This document shows positions 13,066 through 24,929 of a stretch of 64,000 bases of DNA, piece after piece (the first letter of the stretch is position 1; each line of letters starts with the position of its first letter). A program made the position numbers and the translations under genes. The notes under the pieces are model-generated. The model was not told the DNA's origin, did not search any database, and was given only the letters and a program-made list of their open reading frames with translations. This stretch comes from Myoxocephalus aenaeus (lineage: Eukaryota; Chordata; Actinopteri; Perciformes; Cottidae), in NCBI GenBank assembly GCA_038501785.1, contig JBAMJR010000031.1:8938501-9002500 (forward strand), read 5' to 3'.

Positions 13066-13742
13066 GCTAAATGAATAGTCTGATTGAATTTCGTTAGGTT
13101 TGGGAGGTCTGCTTGACAGGCATTAGTTAGGAAGCATATTTCTACATTTATTTAAAATGAGCCGCTTGGGATTTTGCATAAATTCTCATTACGTTCCCTG
13201 TATCAAATTGCATTATTTCATCCCTTATGCTGAACCAATGCCTGGCCTCCATTTTCCTTTGGGCACCTACTCATCCTCTAAATGGGCTGGCATATGGATG
13301 CTGCCGCAGCCATAATTGGAACATGGATGCTGCCGCAGCCATAATTGGAACAGTTTCTTTAACTCATTCCATTCGGGGGTCTTCAAGGTCAGCTCACACC
13401 TGGCTGAACTGCGTTAGGTCATGTCTACATTTAACCGCGCCATGCTTAAATAATGCCAGGCCAACAAGGTGATGCTGTGCGACTGGCCTAATCATTTCCT
13501 GTCTATGTGCTGCCAGCCAGCCAGCCTTTTTCCCCAACACACAGGGGATTTATGAGGTGATAGCTGGAAACAGCAGGAGCTACTGCACCAGCTGCTCTCT
13601 GATCTCAGCCTCAATGTTGTTGTCGCCCGATCGCTTTCTATATCCCACTTCAGGGGTCTCCTGCCCTGGCCTTTGAAAGTGGATAGCCTGGCTCGCTGTA
13701 GGAGGTCTGTAAAAAGGTGAAAGGTCTTGTCCAAAGACTCAC
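13066..13742. other. Enhancer-like DNA, no gene seen
   Basis: Apart from the tandem duplication, the segment 13080-13240 holds TAAT and ATTA words (CATTAGTTAGG, TTCTCATTACG). Intronic if the minus-strand gene model is right. Confidence 0.35.
13294..13351. repeat. Exact 29-bp tandem duplication
   Basis: The unit ATGGATGCTGCCGCAGCCAT plus AATTGGAAC (29 bp) occurs twice back to back, 13294-13322 and 13323-13351, with no mismatch. It carries the homeodomain-type word TAATTGG and the small inverted repeat GCTGCCGCAGC. Perfect identity points to a recent duplication. Confidence 0.95.
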
Positions 13743-13845
13743 CTCGCTGAGGCTGCTCCTTGGAGTTGCTTCTGTGCGGTCGGCTGAGCTCCTGCACCAT
13801 CTCGTCCTCTCTGACTTTGACTGGACATAGCGCAAAAGGTTTGAT
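13743..13845 (-). CDS. Candidate 103-nt exon of a minus-strand gene
   Basis: Minus-strand acceptor TTTTTCTTGTGTCGTCTGCAG, 103 nt, then donor CGAG|GTGAGT. The length leaves one extra base. If the upstream exon at 18792-18928 donates two bases (GA), the frame reads E-SNLLRYVQSKSERTRW followed by CRSSADRTEATPRSSLSE and ends in phase 0, ready for the microexon at 9305-9340. The peptide is basic then serine-rich, like a phosphorylated linker, with no known domain. The other two frames are open too (one begins IKPFALCPVKV), so the frame is not certain. Confidence 0.5.
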
Positions 13846-15245
13846 CTGCAGACGACACAAGAAAAAGGACCTTGAAATCCTCTCCTCAACTCATTAACCA
13901 AACCACTATGTTCACAATAAAGCAATATACCCCGAGAAGCAGTTACCTTTCAAACATTTGAGAGGCATAAGGTATAATCCTAAAAGCTGCTCTCAAATAA
14001 CTGTAAATCACTGCAGAGTGGCTTATTACTTTCATAAAATGGCAAGGAGAAAAATGTAAACTGTTATGTATTGAAAGAACATTCCAGATATGTTTTGCCT
14101 GTTTAAGACAATGACAAGGACTTAACATTAATGTGAACACCATAGTTTTATTTAGATTTTTTTTCTATGGCTGCATGTTTGGGACCCCCAGGATAAAGAA
14201 ACCTCCCGACACAATTGTATATGAGAAAAGAACAACAGAAATGTAGATTATGTGCAAATAAAGTTTTTTTTTTCTCCTGATGATGAACACATTATCTCTA
14301 TATTATAGTATTTTGCCATCATGATAAATGAATAATTCAGTCTTATTCCATCCATCAACATAGCATTTTTCAAATGTTGGTAATTCATTAGGTTTCTTGT
14401 TAAAACAAGACCAACGGTTGAGGTGGTACTTTTTTAGACCTCTGTCATTTAGACAAGGTTAAATTACAAGATCTTCAAGTGAAGACCAGAACTATTAATT
14501 TTATATAAAATGTTCAAACACAGAAAAACGACAATTAGGTTTACAACCAGGGACAAAAATGAAACTGGGATTTACCAACTCCACAAGTTAGGCATGTATG
14601 CATAACTTCAGAGCACAACTACAATGGCTTTAACTGACTTTCAATGGGCCGTAGTCCTTCTATTCTTTACCTGAAGGAAACACATTGGTGTGGTGACTCA
14701 CAGCTCGGTGTCAGTTTGTGCTTTGGCTAAATGCAAAGCAGAACTGACTGCAGCAAAAACACCTGCGACCCTGAACCTCGATCCAGTATTGCTTGTCATA
14801 CCAGCCAGCAACAGGAACGCAGCAGCAACAACAATGTAGGAAACCCAACTGTGTGACGGTCTACCACAGTTATCATACAGATCCGAACATTACTGCAAAT
14901 TCAGTTGATTTTGTTGTGGACTTTGTTGTATCTGATTGTTGATTCTAGTATAACTCCACCAATTTGTCCAACTTAAGTATGATGTAATTTTTTCCCTGAG
15001 CAAGTTTTAAACCTATACCAAATGTTAGTGCGCTCGTATGACACACACACTCAAGCGACAAATCAGCTCTTTGAGGTCAGTAAAAAAAAAGCTGAACATG
15101 CATACTTTTGCAAACATTCAGAGAATAAAAAATATAATGATGTTTTCTGATAAAGAAATAAAATAATACTAAATCTGTTACTGGCACAAAATATCATATA
15201 TAGGCATCACACATTTACAAATGCCAGCATCTGCATTACCACCCA
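13846..15245. other. No gene seen
   Basis: AT-rich, intron-like sequence, scattered poly-T and poly-A. No repeat family recognised. Confidence 0.5.
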
Positions 15246-15625
15246 CATCATGGTAACCCTGATGTAAACCGGGATGGCTTGGTTTATTGCAGGCCATCAA
15301 GACCCACAGTTGGTATGCATTCATATTCCTAGCCAGATGGGAGGTTGGCGAGCTCAGAATGAAGACTATATGCTGGTGCAGCACCAGCCAATCACAATGT
15401 TCCGTGCAGCTTCCCCACCTTGGAGTACAGTGGTGATGGCCGTGGGGTATAATCCATTTGACTAGCAGTTTGCATGTAGCAGCTCCCTTGGTGGCACGCA
15501 TGGTGGCTGGCCCTGTTCTCCTGATCTCCACTGTAATTTAAGCAGATCACTGCTACAATTAACCTTTCCCGGTAAATATCAATTATGGCCCCCGGCTGGG
15601 CTAGAATTAAAAGGGTCATCAGCTA
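15246..15625. promoter_or_regulatory. Possible conserved noncoding element
   Basis: Evenly mixed unique sequence with GGTATGCATTCATATT, CCAATCACAATG, GTATAATCCATTTG, TGTAATTTAAGC and ACAATTAACC. Looks like a large developmental enhancer block; frames on both strands are open in places but lack splice sites. Confidence 0.35.
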
Positions 15626-15719
15626 ATCTGACAGGTCCTGTACGCTACCACCTGGCTGGGAGAGAGGGAGGGAGGCAAGGCGGGTAGAGAGAGAGAGTGT
15701 TTGTCTACCCTCGTGCCCA

Positions 15720-16510
15720 CCAGCTCACATGCCAAGTAGACACAATTCCCTTTTAATTACCCTGCCGCCGCCAGGGCAAGCATGCTGATTGGCCAAGGGG
15801 CATTAACAGCGCGCTGAGGTCAACAGTGACAGGACGGGGGTGGGGCGAGGTGAGTGTGGTGGAGAGAAGGAGGGAGCTGCCGCCAAGCAATCAGGGTGTA
15901 GAGATGGAAGGAAGAGAGACCTGGCAGGTGGGCCTAATCAGGTTTGACTTCCACCTATACCCGCCTCTCCCTCTCCCTCTGCCTCTGCCTCCCTCGCTCG
16001 ACTAGCTGTCAGCCTAATCACTCCTTGAATCTCAAAATAGATGGTGGCCTTTTTGATTTTCTTCTCTCAAGGAGAGCACAAAGAGAGCAATCCTCCTTGG
16101 CAGGCAGGCATGGAGGCAGAGACAGAGTGTAAAGGTACAGTCGGCGTCACATTGGCGTCAAGTGCAGCCGTTGATTACTTTGTTTACCCAGCATCAGTGT
16201 TGCTGACAAATTCCTGAAGGCGCCCCAAGTGTTTCTGTCTCTTCCTGCGGCTATATTATCCAGTCAGCAATCAGCTTGGCTATTGATCAGAGCACAGTGT
16301 CTAATTAGCCGCCGAGGTTAATGATGAAGCGTGCACGGACCATTCCCCAAGCTGCCGTTCAACGGGACAGGAGAGCAATTGATCTAGGCAGGAATTCACC
16401 AACTCTGACAAAAGATTGGCAACGCTGACTGCCTGTGATTAAGGCAGGGACTAATTTCTTGTCTGGGGAGGTGTTTAATTGGCCCTAAGTTCCCAATTGT
16501 ACAGCTTTCA
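15720..16510. promoter_or_regulatory. Possible cluster of conserved noncoding elements
   Basis: Two blocks, 15735-15830 (CCTTTTAATTACCCTG, TGATTGGCC, GGCATTAACAG) and 16140-16500 (TTGATTACTTTGTTTAC, CTAATTAGCCGCC, GGTTAATGATGAAG, CAATTGATC). The intervening stretch is purine-rich. The density of homeodomain and forkhead-like words is above the local background. Confidence 0.4.
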
Positions 16511-17726
16511 TGTCATGTTTTTCTTTTCTTTTTGTGTACTTATGTTAATGTTAATGTTAAAGTTAAAAGGACAAGTTAGTGAGCTTGAGGGTGGGGCTAA
16601 CAGTTGATACAGTGACACAGTTCAAGGTCATAAAGCCTTTCCACTACGCTTGAGGTGATTTTCTGGGCAGCCTGGAGGGACCATTTCTGGGCCACCTGGT
16701 TAATTTAAAGCGTCATAGTTGGTTTACGCTGAAGGTTTGACCAATGCATTATTGGGATAAGGTTAATCAGGTTGAAGCAGCAAGTGAGTGTGTGAGTGTG
16801 TGTGTGTGTGTCGAGCAGTTTGATTTAAGACGACAGACAGCAGAGACGTAGAAAAACATGGCCAAGTAAGGGCCTGTGTTTTACATGAATAATGTACTGG
16901 AAATTAGCTCCATTAGTCTCGGTATTGAACATGTCTGCAGTCCCTCTCTGGAGGCCGCCGCTCTGTGCTCTTTAATTATCTTCAAAGGGCCCTCTAGCAT
17001 CTTAATTTCCCCCTAAGTTGAGTAGTGCCGACTTGGGTCTGCTCATTTATACTACTCTAACCCTGGTTGAAGTCAGAAAGCCCGCCTACTTAGAAAGGGC
17101 TAGTCAAGGCATCGCTGGAGACAGTAGTGGTTCACATCAATTCATGCTAGGCTTGGCTAACTTTCCTTTTATTTTCTCCTCGCAATGTCAATCAATCTGC
17201 AGCATGTCAGCAGGGTGCTACCTAAAAGGTGATGCTTTGTTGTCCTGCTCCCTTGATCCTATCTCGTTCACCTTGCAGGGGTTTTCGGGGGGGTATAAGA
17301 CGTGGTCTCCCACGTGTTTCCTCCTTGAATAGGAGAAGCTGTTAGTCCTGACCTCGCTTTTCACTCCTTGCTCCAGCTCCTCTCACTCTGCATCGTCTCT
17401 CCCAAGCCTGCCGTCACCTGTCACCAGCGCTCAGGGAGGCTGTGCCTCAGCCTTGTCCCAGTGTCAATCCTCATTACCCCAGGAGCTTGCCCCCTGCCCT
17501 CCCCTTCCTTTCTAGCTGGCTTGATGCTCTTCTCCTCCACACTACCAAAGCTCCAATATGCACAGGGCGGGAGGAAACAAGGGGCAGTACTGGAAAGGGA
17601 GGGCTGAAGAGGACGGATACAGATCCTTCTTTTAATTTGTTCTGAAAAGTGTCCTGTGCAAAGGACCCTCACCCCCATTAACCCAGCGACAGGCTGCTAC
17701 CGCTGCTCAGGGAGGCATCAGCAGCA
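16511..17726. other. No gene seen; short (TGTTAA)n and (GT)n runs
   Basis: Contains GTTAATGTTAATGTTAA near 16544-16560 and a short GT tract around 16784-16812. Unique AT/GC-mixed sequence follows with no coding signal. Confidence 0.45.
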
Positions 17727-17742
17727 TGTGTATGTATGTGTA

Positions 17743-17812
<70 letters not shown>
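17727..17812. repeat. (GT)n microsatellite
   Basis: Pure GT over about 17744-17803, flanked by degenerate GTAT units. A C12 run follows at 17899-17910. Confidence 0.95.
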
Positions 17813-17814
<2 letters not shown>

Positions 17815-18791
17815 AGTGGGGCCGGTGGTGCGGCGGGCGAAGGCACCTCAGCGCTCAGTGCCGGGCTCCAGCACCGGCTCAATCTATCGGCTCATTATCC
17901 CCCCCCCCCCGCCCAGCCTGGGGTGCAGACAAGTGCACTTTAGGGCCACAGGCCAAATTGATTCATCTGCCTTCATTTTCTTCAGGCTCAGAAGTGGCAG
18001 CTGCTCAGAGGCAGGGGGAAGGAGCCATAAGATGGTGAGAGACAGAGACGGGAGAGGGAAGGAGAGAAAGAGAGGGCCTGGGATAGAGTGACACGAAGGA
18101 GGGAGGCATCAAGAGAAAGAGGTGTTCCCGGCTTTGTTCCTCATCCATGTCTCATTTAATTTTTCCTCCTCCTCCTTCTGCTCTCGCTCTCTTTCCCTTT
18201 ACAGCACAACCAACACCTCCCTGCCTTGAAATCGCTATCAAGACATGCACTCACTCCCCCACTAAGTCCCAAGTTGGAAATTAGCCCAAGGACAAGCTAT
18301 TGGATTTACTACAGGGAGAGCAAATGGATTTTTGCTTTTATTTTGACGAGTCCCAGTGTATCCATTAAGCCTTTTAATCATACATTATTCATAGAGCTCG
18401 CCTTATAATAAATGACCACATAAAAGAGGTACACATATTATACAAGGCCTAAAATGCCCCCATAACTCTCTCTCCTAGTGCACTTAGAACTACATTACAT
18501 TTGTAAGCTGGTTCTCAAATATGAGCCTGTGAAACCACAGCAAGATGGTGTTTCTATTCCAAGCAATCACACCAGGACACGACAAGAGTCATCAAATTAA
18601 AAGCAACAGTTGCATACATTTGGGGTACGGAGAAGACAAATTAGAGGGCGTGACCTATTAGCCGTTCGGCATTGTGTCCTGCGTACAAAATCGCAGCGTA
18701 CAATGCTACACAGTGTAAAGCTAACTGGGGTGGCCACCGCGACCTCCCAACACTGTAACAAAGCAATCAACCTAACAACGGAGATGCTTAC
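17813..18791. other. No gene accepted
   Basis: Purine-rich around 18010-18125. A very strong plus-strand acceptor (CTCTCTTTCCCTTTACAG) ends at 18204 and is followed by an open frame to 18408 without a donor; it lies in a CT-rich simple stretch and was not promoted to a gene. Confidence 0.4.
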
Positions 18792-18928
18792 TCGGCCTGA
18801 TTCCAAGCCAACGGGGACCTCAGGAGAGCCTGAGTGTCCCGCAGGGCCTCGTCTGGAACAGATGAACTAGAGAGAGGAGCACTCCCTGTGGGCCCCAGGT
18901 CTCGCAAATCACTCTCACCATATGCCTC
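18792..18928 (-). CDS. Candidate 137-nt exon of a minus-strand gene
   Basis: A long pyrimidine tract ending TTCCCTCACTCCCCCAG leads into a frame beginning EAYGESDLRDLGPTG, then APLSSSSVPDEALRDTQ and LLRSPLAWNQA, up to the donor CCGA|GTAAGC. This is the only open frame. It stops at the TAA inside the donor, so coding ends at the predicted splice point. It starts in phase 0, matching the end of the exon at 51617-51841, and ends with two bases that fit the exon at 13743-13845. The peptide is acidic and serine/proline-bearing, probably disordered, with no known domain. Confidence 0.5.
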
Positions 18929-20129
18929 CTGGGGGAGTGAGGGAACAAGGGAAGAGAGGAGGAAGGGGGGGGAGAAACCCATCCCTCAGCACCTGTCCCG
19001 GGGGTTCACTGCCAACCGCAACCAACAGACGCATACACAACCCTCACCTGTCAGCCAGGACCATAGGAACAGGATCTGCCCTGCACTGATAAGCACAAGG
19101 CCTTACAGCAGAAACACCCCGGCCCCCTCCTCTCCCCCTCGACTTCCACTCCAAGGCAAGCATTTCTCAGAGCTACCAACAACAATTAGGCCGATGATGT
19201 CGAAATGCTAATGATGTTATTGGAAGGAAAGCAAGGGAGCGTTGCTGCGGATCTGCGTTTTGCTCTTCATTGCCGGAGCCAACATTATGCAGATCTTCCT
19301 CCTCTCTTTTTTCTCTGCAAGAAATGCACAGCTTTGATTTCTCTGTACACTATTAGCGTTGAAAGCAGTGAGTGCATTTTGCAAAAGATTTATGCATGCT
19401 AACAAGAACAATTCAAATGGCTTTCACTTTGGAGGTTGTGCGATCATTTTTTTCAACTCTACATGATTATTTGCAAGTCAAAGTTCACTTTGGCTTTCAA
19501 AAGAGAGGACACATTCAAAGTCGCAGTAAAACAACTTCAGGTTGTGGTACATGCCACTGGAAATGCCACATTTGCACTTAGTGGTCAGCAAAAGCTTTTG
19601 GAGATTAAGAGAGAAAATGATTTATTCATTCATTTTCAAGTGTGCGCTGCTGTACCTCTCAATGCTATAATTATCTCAGCAGAGCTTTCAATCACCAAGA
19701 GTATTTTCAAGGTAATGGGGAGTCATGGAGAAAAGGAAACGTATTTATGTGTATATTCCCAAACCCTACATTTTCTACTGCCGTGTTAAGCCCTCTAAAC
19801 AATATATATCATTTTAACAACAAGTAAATAATTGTTTATGAATGATAGCAACTTGCGATCACCCAAAACCACAATCTTTCATAATTAATGCTCTTTTACA
19901 TGCTAGAAGTTTACTGGTTCAGGTCCAATTGAGTGGCACTCCCTATCATCACAGCGATTTAGTGGTAATGTTCGCTTCTATTTAATCAGGATAGAAGTAA
20001 TGATGGCTGTATGTAATGTAACAGCAAACAAATCACCACGGAGTCTTTCAAGAAAGATGAAATCATCAAGGAACTTTAATAATTAATTGAATTAATTGAT
20101 TAAAATGACAGTAGCAGCACTTTCACCAA
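18929..20129. other. No gene seen
   Basis: Begins with the purine-rich (plus-strand) tract that serves as acceptor for the exon above. The rest is AT-rich, intron-like DNA. Confidence 0.45.
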
Positions 20130-20604
20130 ATTATTGATTGTATCTTTCAGATGCATAAGCCAAAATTAGCCTCCCACATGCAGGTTTAAGTGCTGTGCAC
20201 TGTTCAACCATACCACCAACCATATAACACTGCAGGTTTGCTGCATCAATCACAGATTTTGCAACAGTGTTGTGAGGAAAGAATTTATCATTTATGACTC
20301 TCAACTCCATAACCCTTAAATGGGCAGAGATAGCGCTGACGTAAACACTCTTATCAGCTGATAAGAGTCTGTTGGTGGGACAGATCAGCGGTCCAGACAT
20401 ATTTCGCAATGACAGAACGTCTGACTACACAGAGATTTTCACAACTTGAACTCACATATTGGCTGAATATCATATGTCATGAAAAACTAAAATAGGACAA
20501 CAGATATGAGGAGCATTACAAAATAATTATGACTATCAGGAACTTCTTTAGGGTTTTACCAAAAGAATATCGGATCCCAGTCAATAGTATCGGCTCATCC
20601 CTAA
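20130..20604 (-). mobile_element. Possible hAT-like transposon remnant
   Basis: On the minus strand the segment starts TTAGGGATGAGCCGATACT (20604-20586), soon followed by a second ATCCGATATT. Paired CCGATA words after a TAGGGATG start are familiar from terminal regions of hAT-type elements in fish, as far as I recall. Downstream is an open frame of about 90 codons (20131-20409) with no transposase motif that I recognise. The opposite terminus and target duplication were not found, so this is a fragment at best. Confidence 0.35.
20347..20368. promoter_or_regulatory. 22-bp perfect palindrome: GATA-E-box-GATA
   Basis: ACTCTTATCAG and its exact reverse complement CTGATAAGAGT meet at a central CAGCTG. 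The result is an E-box flanked on both sides by GATA-type words in mirror orientation. It lies within the possible hAT-like fragment. Function is inference. Confidence 0.75.
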
Positions 20605-22976
20605 TGTGAACCCTTCACACATTTGTATAAATGTTAAGAAATAACTTTCTGACATTTAAATGTTGCTTTGATGATGTACACACCTTTCACCCCCAATTAC
20701 TTTCAACATTGATCACTGTGTAACACCGATCCATATATTAAAAACTCAATTTACGCTCAACTGCTGTAACACCTTTCATTCTTTTTTAACACTTGAAAAT
20801 GATTTTATTAGCAGTCAAAGGGATTACATTTTTGGAAGTGCAACATTCACACTCTCTCCTGCGACTACACTTGATAACTTTGTCACCATCACACGTACTT
20901 TTAAGACATTTTTAATTTCCTCTAATGTAATCTGAAATAATTATCAGTTGAAGCTGACGTTCGAGTTGCAAAAGGCCCCTTTTAACAAGTCCACCAAACA
21001 CACACACCTTAAAACTAGCTATCATTCAATGCGACATAATTAAAATACCGAAGATGAGATTGTGGGGTAAAGGAAATGAGCAAATGATTAAAAAAATGCG
21101 AGATGAATAACTGAATCTGCCAATCGGTCGAGCTTTAGACTGTGTTCTTCAATCAGGTGAGGAAATGGCTCTTTAATGGAATGTCTGAGTAAAATCGTGC
21201 CGCGTTTTCTAATCAATATGGTCCTGCCTTTGAACTGACCGATGTGTGACTGACCAATGACCAACTCAGACACACGATTCTGAGGAAAGTAACTGCATCC
21301 TGTATTAGTTGTGGTTAGCTTTTGTATGATTTTAAAGTATTTTCTTTCTGCAGATAAGGAAGCCTTTCAACTCGGGTGTGATTTCCTTTTCGTAAATGCT
21401 TTTTGAATGTTACAATAGAGATCCAATAGTAAAAACATATTATGGCAGATATTGACTTGTTTTAACATAAACATGTGAAAATACTCTACCATACTTAACC
21501 ATTTGATTTGCTGAAGAATTCTGATATGAAGATATGTACTGCGCAGGTTGTTGTACAGTTGGATAACATGTCACTGCACTCTGATGGCTAACATTGGCTG
21601 TGACAATATATTCATCGGGATCTAGTTAGGATGAGCAACAATAGCCAAGACAGCTCATAAGACAACTGCAGACACTTAAACTTGGTCAACAGAAAAGGCA
21701 TGCATAGAGATCACTAAGCACCCAATGTGCGAAGTTAATTGGCCCTAAATCCTGTCCCCTGGAACCCAGACTGCCCAACCATAGCGTAGCGTCCTCCAGC
21801 TCCAACCAGGGCCTGACAACTATACGGCTCTGCTTCATAGACTCTGATGCAATCAAATGACTTCATTTTGAGGCTGGATTTGTGGATTTTGAGCTAGTCA
21901 TTGTGACATATTGTTCCTGGGGGACATTCTCCGTCGCCAGGCGTTGTGGTGGTTCACTTTTACACTGGTCTGGAGCCTTTATCTTTTCAACCTATATTCA
22001 CTGCTGAATCAATAGGTCATCTGGGATATATCCTTCAAACATAGCTCACTATGAAACAATCAAGTGAAAAAGAACCACTGCCACGGTGTCATGGTGCAGG
22101 CGAGAAATGGTCAAATTAAAATAGTAATCTTTATAGGAACAATATTGCATGTATGGACAGCATTGACCCCAACATATTTGAATCAGACATATTGATTGAA
22201 CTTCATACTGTACTGCATGCTAGAACTAATCCGTAAGACTGAGTGGGGTCCATCATCAGAGAGTCCTCAGATGATGGACAGAGTTTTAGAGACAGAAAGA
22301 GGGAGGGTTTTTTGAGACAGATGAGGTCTAGCCAAGGAGTCAGCCGGTAGTTTGCAGTCAGAGAGTGAGAAAGAGAGACCGAGGGAGACAGCCAGAGTGC
22401 TCTGGGCTTTTTAATAGGAAGCAGATGCAACACATGTAATGAATCAGCTTCGGCTCGATGCAGCTTCCCTCTGATGTCTGAGCACCCGTCCTGCCCTTGA
22501 AAAACTTCTGGGACGTTATCTCATGCCTGCACAGCACACACTGCCAGTGAATTTGGGAGGAAGTGTTATGTGTCGGATGAAGGAAAGAAGGGAGAGGTAA
22601 GGAAGTTGAAGTGTGTGTACCGGCATCCTCATGCAGTATGCATTTACCTCTGCGTGTTTGTGCTGGAATATAACAATGCATGTGCATGCTGTATGTGCTG
22701 CAATACTGGAAGGCATAACGTATGTGTGTGCATTTTTAAATGTTTAAGTGTATATCATAAGTATAGTTGCGTATGTACTGTGTATCTACATGTAAATGTA
22801 TATCCCCATGCATAGTTAGCTATAGCTGTAACAGCTGTTTGTTGTTGGGTTTTCACATGCTGGTATTAGCATTAACTAGCACAAACACTAGTATGTCAAA
22901 TTGTATGTTGGCAATTATTGAATGTTGACCAGCAAAAAACGTTTGTCCTCGTCCTTGGCTTTGTGCTTGCGTAGCC
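20605..22976. other. No gene seen; decayed (GT)n near 22610-22810
   Basis: AT-rich DNA. The 22610-22810 part is a degraded GT/AT-rich tract (TGTGTGTAC, GCATGTGCATGC, TGTATGTG). No gene evidence. Confidence 0.45.
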
Positions 22977-23228
22977 ATGAAATCTGACCATGGTGAGGTG
23001 AACAATCTGCAATGTTCTTCAAACTCCTCCAGCCTGGGTCGCATCAGCAGAGTATCAGAAGGAATTCACCAATACATGAACGATGCCATTATCTCCTCCC
23101 TCCTATGTGGTTTGAAGCTTCAACATCTGCTCAACCAGCAACTATACAATGAGGAAGCCATGTTTTGTCCATCTCAGACAATGGATATGTTTTACCCCTG
23201 TCACTGTGTCACATGTGCAAGCACCTGA
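22977..23228 (+). CDS. Weak candidate ORF of 83 codons
   Basis: An ATG with G at -3 follows an acceptor-like run (GGCTTTGTGCTTGCGTAG). The frame begins MKSDHGEVNNLQCSS, continues with an amphipathic stretch (HQYMNDAIISSLLCGL) and ends at a stop at 23226-23228. The composition is protein-like, but I recognise no family and see no donor inside. It could be a fragment of an old mobile-element ORF or chance. Confidence 0.18.
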   Translation: MKSDHGEVNNLQCSSNSSSLGRISRVSEGIHQYMNDAIISSLLCGLKLQHLLNQQLYNEEAMFCPSQTMDMFYPCHCVTCAST

Positions 23229-24881
23229 CTGCATTCCATTGATATCTTTTATATCTTAGGCAGGCCTGGTATTGAGCATGCTGGCTTACAATACTGTCAC
23301 TGGGACACTAAATGGAGCAGATCCATCCTTAGTTCCATGCTCATTTTCAGACTATAAAAACTATACATATCTGCTGTTTAAAACATATATTGAAATGGGT
23401 GTTGTTAAGAATGAAACTTTCTGTAAACAACATCATTATGCAGCATAGGTTTGTGGGCAAAATTATTACACGTAGTACTAAATACCACTGTGTATCCTCC
23501 CTGTATACCAGGTAATACTCACTACAACCAACCACCTGTTATAGGTACACATGCAGGCAGGTTGTTCAAACATTTAGGAAAACTTTTTTGTTTCTTTCAT
23601 CTTCAGTATTTAGCATTTTTAGGACGCATGCTGTTTTTAGTGTATTTTACTAATTTTTACAAAATGTTGATAAAAACAAGAGAGATAATCATATGAAAAG
23701 ATAAATGTATTTGCAACAACCATTTGTAATCATATCTAATTTTGTAATTTCCTTTTACTACCATGTTGTTATTTTGTTAATAATAGATTTTCCCTCTCCC
23801 TTGCATGATGTCAAATGTTATCTTCTAGATGCAGTATGCATTCGGGTGCCATATTATCAGGATGCATTCCCGGCGAAAGAATTTTGGGGATTTTTAGATG
23901 CATTCATCAATTGTCGTATGCAACGTGAAAAGGTGGAAGGGACTACTAAACACAAAAGGAAAAATCAGGTGGTTTACATATGCAGGCACAATGTAAGAAT
24001 CACAGTAATGAGCACAGACACAAATGTCTTGGCACAGCACTCCTCCTCACAGTCCCTTGCAGCCAAGTCCCTTTTCCATAGCAAAGGATCATTGCTCTTT
24101 TAACTTCAACAGCAAATTGGTAGATTGGCAGCGCGTCACACTGCCGTCACACTGGCTTTTATCTATCTCCATATGCAGGCCTGCATAAGGAATGTTTTAA
24201 ATCTCAATAAGCCCAGATCCAGAAAGCATTCCGCTCACACACCTCACATTCAAAAATATGAAGGCTGCTGAGAATAATGGGAGGTCAGGGGAAGCAATGA
24301 GAAGACAGAGGGAGGGGGGAAATACAGGACAAGGTAAGAATGAGAGGGACTGAAGGTGAAGGATTGATGCATTCTCGCTTAAAAGACTGCAGTCTGCACA
24401 CTTAAAAGAGTTTGCACATGTCAGATATGGAAGAAATGAGGCACGGGAAGTTGAAACCTTTAGAAGAGAAGGAGGAGGGAAGAGAAACTATGCAGGACGT
24501 CTCCTGTCTGTCATTTTGGCTGTGACATCTGCCTCTTTGCTGTCATTCCCATCGCTACTGCTTGGACCAGAAGAGATTAGTTGGTGGAGGAGATAGAGGT
24601 GGAGAAAGAAGAGGAGGAGGCGGAGAATAAAGGAGGAGAGCAGATTAGAGGATGCTAAAGCTTTGGATTGGTATGGAAATCAGGTCTTGGAAAGAAAAAA
24701 GAAAAAAAAAGAAATGATGAAAAGCAGATGGAATCAGTCGTAGACATGACAGCATCAAGCGCATATCTACTGCACGTGCAATTACATGGCTGCATTTGCA
24801 TCTATATGATCCCTCAAAATGCTGTCATGTGCGAGGATTTGAGCCTTGCTATCTGCCAGTGCACAATTATTAGTGTGCCTA

Positions 24882-24885
<4 letters not shown>
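23229..24885. other. No gene seen
   Basis: AT-rich, then purine-rich around 24300-24720 (GGAGGAGG, GAAAAAAAAAG). No coding structure. Confidence 0.5.

Positions 24886-24926
<41 letters not shown>
24886..24926. repeat. (GT)20 microsatellite
   Basis: Uninterrupted GT dinucleotides followed by GCGCACGC. Confidence 0.95.

Positions 24927-24929
<3 letters not shown>

Noticed and set aside
18205..18408. Plus-strand open frame after a very strong acceptor
   Set aside because: The pyrimidine run is part of a CT-rich simple sequence; no donor or polyadenylation signal and no domain.
19052..19084. 33-nt minus-strand microexon with GACAG|GTGAGG donor
   Set aside because: Frame needed to fit neighbouring exons contains a stop; acceptor is weak.
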